Source: Streptomyces althioticus
GTDB taxonomy: Bacteria; Actinomycetota; Actinomycetes; Streptomycetales; Streptomycetaceae
Assembly (NCBI GenBank): GCA_014649355.1
Contig: BMSW01000004.1
Location: 202,608-266,607 of the forward strand
DNA: 64,000 bases
Reading direction: 5' to 3'
Under the pieces are notes generated by a model. That model saw only the letters and a program-made list of their open reading frames with translations. It was not told where the DNA came from and did not search any database. The position numbers and the translations under genes were made by a program. Positions 61,453 to 64,000 of this stretch are shown in pieces. The first letter of the stretch is position 1, and each line of letters begins with the position of its first letter.

Positions 61453-64000
61453 TCAGGCGACGCGGGTCAGCTTGTCCGTGAAGCCGGGCTCCACGAGGTC
61501 CTCCTTCAGCGAGACCGGCACCTTGACGGCGCCGTTCCTGCCGTCACCCACGGTGAGCGTGCCGACCTCCGTCCCGGCCTCGGCCGTGTGCGGCAGCTCC
61601 GTACCGGCGAACGTCAGTTTCACCTCGAGCCCGGCCCAGCCGACGGCCTTGACGTCCTCGGTGACGACGACCGGGGTCCGGCCGCCGAGCCCGTCGTCGG
61701 CGTAGCCCACGACGGTGCCCTTGCGCAGGATGGTCTCCGCCCGCAGGGCGTCCTGGCCGGCCAGGACCAGCTTGTGCCCGGCGTCCAGGGCGCCCGACAG
61801 GATCGTGTTGTCCTCGCCGCCCTCGGGCTGGCGCAGCACCGCGCCGACGATCCGGTGCACCTCGCCGTCGACGTCCTTCTTCGCCGCGAACGACAGGTTG
61901 CCGAGCGCGGAGGTGGTGGTGCCGGTCTTGATGCCGACCACGTCGTCCTTGCCGACCAGACGGTTCCAGTTGCCGTGCTTCACGCCCTTGTAGTCGGTGT
62001 ACTCCATCATCGCGGCGACCTCGCGGAACGCGGGCTGCCGCATCGCTGCCCGGGCCAGCTTCACCTGGTCCACGGCGGTGCTCACGGTGGTGTCGTTCAG
62101 ACCCGACGGGTCCGTGTACGTCGTGTCCGACATCCCGAGGTCCTCGGCGGCCTCGTTCATCTTCTCGACGAACGCCTCCTCCGACCCCGCGTCCCAGCGG
62201 GCCAGCAGCCGCGCCACGTTGTTCGCGGACGCGATGAGGATCGCCTCGACGGCCTCCCGCTCGCTGATCGCGTCGCCCTCGGTGACGTCGACCGTCGACT
62301 CCTGCCCGGCGTCCGACTGCTCCTCGGCTGCCTTGTCGATCTCGATCTTCGGACCGTCGGCGCCGCTCTTCAGCGGGTGGTCCCGCAGGATCACGTACGC
62401 GGTCATCACCTTGGCGACGCTCGCGATCGGTACGGGCTTCTGCTCGCCGGAGGAGCCGAAGGTGCCGATGCCCTCGACGTCCAGCGCGGCCTGGCCGTTC
62501 TCGGGCCACGGGATCTGCGGCTTGCCGCCCTCGAAGGTGTAGCTGTCCTGGGCGGTCAGCACCAGCGTGGGCGTCGGCAGCGGGCGGAAGTTCTGCACGA
62601 CCGCGAAGACGATCACCAGCAGGAGGACCAGCGGCGTCCAGATCTTGATCCGCCGCACGGCCGTCCGCAGCGGGGTCTGCGGGGGCGGCGGGGTGTTGGT
62701 CAGCTCGGCCAGCAGGTCCAGCGGCGGCTTCGGCGGCAACGGCTGCTGCGTCGTCCGCTCCGGACCGACCTGCGGCAGGAACGTCGTCGACTCGGCCGGG
62801 GCGGGACCACCCTGACGCGGGGTCTGCCCTATGGCGGGGTCGGGCTTCAGCGCGACGAACTTGCTGGTCCGCTCGGCCTCGGCGGCACGCGCGTCCGTGC
62901 GGGCGGCGGCGTCGCCCAGCTTGAGCATGGTGGTCGGCTGATCCACGGCCGGCGCGGAGGGGCGGGGCGCCCGGAACACGGCGGTGGGCTGATCGACGGG
63001 GGCGTCGGCGCCGGCGGCCTTGCCGGTGCCCTTGGCGCCGGTGCCACGGCTTTCGCCGCCCCCGGTGTCGGCGTCGCCGTCCTTCGTGGTGCCCTTGCCG
63101 CCGTCGGTCTTGCCGTCGCCGTCCTGGGCGTCGCTGCTCTTGTCGGCGTCGGCGTCGGCGTCGGCTTCGTCTTCGGCGTCGGTGTCGGCTTCTGCGTCGG
63201 TCCTGGCCGCGGCTGCCGTACCGGCGGCGGTCGTGCCGGTGTCCTTGCCGCCGGCGGTCTCGTCGGCGGAGCTCTCGTCGCGCCTGGCGCCGCCGGCCTC
63301 GGCGTCGCCCTCGCCCTCGTCGGTCCCGGCGTCGGCCTTGCCGGTGTCCTCGGCGTCGGCCTCGCCGTCGGCGGCGCCCGCGCGCCCACCGGCCGCGCCT
63401 TCCTCGTCGTCACCGGCGTCGCGGTCGCTCTCCGGCGCGGCAGCCGCACCGGCGGCGGCCTCGGGCGCGTCGGCCTTGTCCGCAGCCCCCTCGCCGTCAC
63501 CGGCTTCGCTCTCCGCGTCCTCGCCCTCGGAGGCCGGGCCCTTGGCGTTCTTGCCCTCGGAGGCCGGGCCCTTGGCGTCCTCGCCCTCGGAGGGGGATCC
63601 CTCGGCGGTCGCCCCCTCAGAGGCCTCGCCCTTCGGCGCGTCCTCCTCCGGGCCGTCGCCCTGCTCGCCCTGCTCGTCCTGCTCGTCGTCCTCGGTGGCG
63701 GAGGCCTCGTCGGACGGGGCGTCGTCGGACGGGTCGGCGTCCCCGGCCGCGTCACCGGACGGGCGCGCGTCCTCGCCGGAGGCGTCCGAGGAGGCCTCCT
63801 CGGAGTCCGGCTCGGCCGACCGCACCCACGCCGCGACGGCCTCCCGCAGACGCCCGTCACCCTCCCCCGGGCCCTCGTCCCGCCCCTCGGCAGCATCGGG
63901 GGCATCGGGGGCATCGACGGCGTCGGCGTCCTCGGCAGAGGAAGCCGAGACCTCCCGCACCGACAGCACCCGCGTCGCCGTGTCGGCCTTCCGGCCGCTC
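61453..64000 (-). CDS. D-Ala-D-Ala carboxypeptidase (class C/low-MW PBP) with long acidic N-terminal region, 5' end outside window
   Basis: At least 849 residues. The first ~420 visible residues are highly acidic, low-complexity and probably disordered (Asp/Glu/Ala/Gly/Ser, with repeats of KGPASEGEDA). One membrane segment follows (WTPLVLLLVIVFAVVQNF), then an extracellular DacA-type domain with SVAK (nucleophile Ser), SANN and KTGTTTSALGN. It is a peptidoglycan D,D-carboxypeptidase of type II topology. The frame is open to base 64000, so the start lies upstream on the minus strand. The cytosolic tail contains QPTTMLKLG and ESTTFLPQV, possible phospho-Thr FHA sites. Confidence 0.92.
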   Translation of the reverse strand, partial: SGRKADTATRVLSVREVSASSAEDADAVDAPDAPDAAEGRDEGPGEGDGRLREAVAAWVRSAEPDSEEASSDASGEDARPSGDAAGDADPSDDAPSDEASATEDDEQDEQGEQGDGPEEDAPKGEASEGATAEGSPSEGEDAKGPASEGKNAKGPASEGEDAESEAGDGEGAADKADAPEAAAGAAAAPESDRDAGDDEEGAAGGRAGAADGEADAEDTGKADAGTDEGEGDAEAGGARRDESSADETAGGKDTGTTAAGTAAAARTDAEADTDAEDEADADADADKSSDAQDGDGKTDGGKGTTKDGDADTGGGESRGTGAKGTGKAAGADAPVDQPTAVFRAPRPSAPAVDQPTTMLKLGDAAARTDARAAEAERTSKFVALKPDPAIGQTPRQGGPAPAESTTFLPQVGPERTTQQPLPPKPPLDLLAELTNTPPPPQTPLRTAVRRIKIWTPLVLLLVIVFAVVQNFRPLPTPTLVLTAQDSYTFEGGKPQIPWPENGQAALDVEGIGTFGSSGEQKPVPIASVAKVMTAYVILRDHPLKSGADGPKIEIDKAAEEQSDAGQESTVDVTEGDAISEREAVEAILIASANNVARLLARWDAGSEEAFVEKMNEAAEDLGMSDTTYTDPSGLNDTTVSTAVDQVKLARAAMRQPAFREVAAMMEYTDYKGVKHGNWNRLVGKDDVVGIKTGTTTSALGNLSFAAKKDVDGEVHRIVGAVLRQPEGGEDNTILSGALDAGHKLVLAGQDALRAETILRKGTVVGYADDGLGGRTPVVVTEDVKAVGWAGLEVKLTFAGTELPHTAEAGTEVGTLTVGDGRNGAVKVPVSLKEDLVEPGFTDKLTRVA

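Noticed and set aside
1..64000. CRISPR array, insertion sequence, prophage or tRNA gene
   Set aside because: I found no regular spacer arrays, transposase frames, attachment-site repeats or cloverleaf-like tRNA sequence.

Overview
This window is Streptomyces chromosome. The base composition is very GC-rich with strong third-position GC bias, many genes start with GTG, and the gene content and order match, from memory, the S. coelicolor core region of roughly SCO4378 to SCO4439 (pdxH, citA, dmdR1, kbpA/afsK, afsS/afsR, fbiC). I see no tRNA or rRNA gene, CRISPR array, prophage or insertion sequence. It is a largely vertical, core-like stretch with small accessory or decaying islands. Layout: 1-2300 holds the end of an EamA exporter, an unknown membrane-anchored protein and an orphan HigA-like regulator with a palindromic operator. 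2428-12615 is a long co-directional catabolic operon: a TIGR03084-type protein, an AtuA-like protein, carboxyltransferase and biotin-carrying subunits of an acyl-CoA carboxylase, an acyl-CoA dehydrogenase, an acyl-CoA ligase, an enoyl-CoA hydratase and a TetR regulator. It looks like a leucine/isoprenoid-type branched acyl-CoA degradation pathway. 12651-18241 holds an unknown protein, pdxH, citA, an intergenic region with a candidate small gene, a PAS sensor protein and a SIS phosphosugar-binding protein. 18474-19166 is dmdR1, the iron repressor, with its long antisense frame. 19698-24645 has two alpha/beta hydrolases, an ABC-2 exporter pair and a Prim-Pol-like protein. 24964-38427 holds an NsdA-like regulator, a large FHA-bait-like membrane protein, a solute-binding lipoprotein, purU, an ECF sigma/anti-sigma pair, a STAS protein, a calcium-binding EF-hand protein, a HATPase anti-sigma kinase, a GlxA-type AraC regulator and a divergent MFS transporter. 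38428-42795 has a repeat block, a flavin monooxygenase, a GNAT enzyme, two FMN split-barrel proteins and a TetR regulator. 42918-50420 is the antibiotic-control cascade: KbpA (kinase inhibitor), AfsK (Ser/Thr kinase), a secreted acidic protein, AfsS (62-residue output) and AfsR (SARP-STAND regulator), with a recognisable AfsR box in front of afsS. 50546-54782 is an F420 neighbourhood: a Ddn-like protein, an F420-dependent LLM oxidoreductase and fbiC, which makes the deazaflavin precursor FO. 54852-64000 has a degenerate YkuD-like protein, a toxin-antitoxin pair with a broken toxin, an ADP-ribosylglycohydrolase homologue without its metal ligands, a sodium:solute symporter, a polytopic membrane protein and a D-Ala-D-Ala carboxypeptidase with a very long acidic N-terminal region that runs off the window. 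The least-explained items are a candidate promoter-SD-microORF unit at about 15546-15645 followed by a branched hairpin; a hydrolase that combines an Ala-for-Ser nucleophile, the only in-frame TTA codon I found, and a LexA-like box; an ADP-ribosylglycohydrolase fold stripped of its metal ligands; a short leader-like ORF before a hairpin that touches the next Shine-Dalgarno; a family of 21-22 bp repeats that recur at gene 3' ends; and perfect palindromes of 54 bp and 38 bp between convergent genes.
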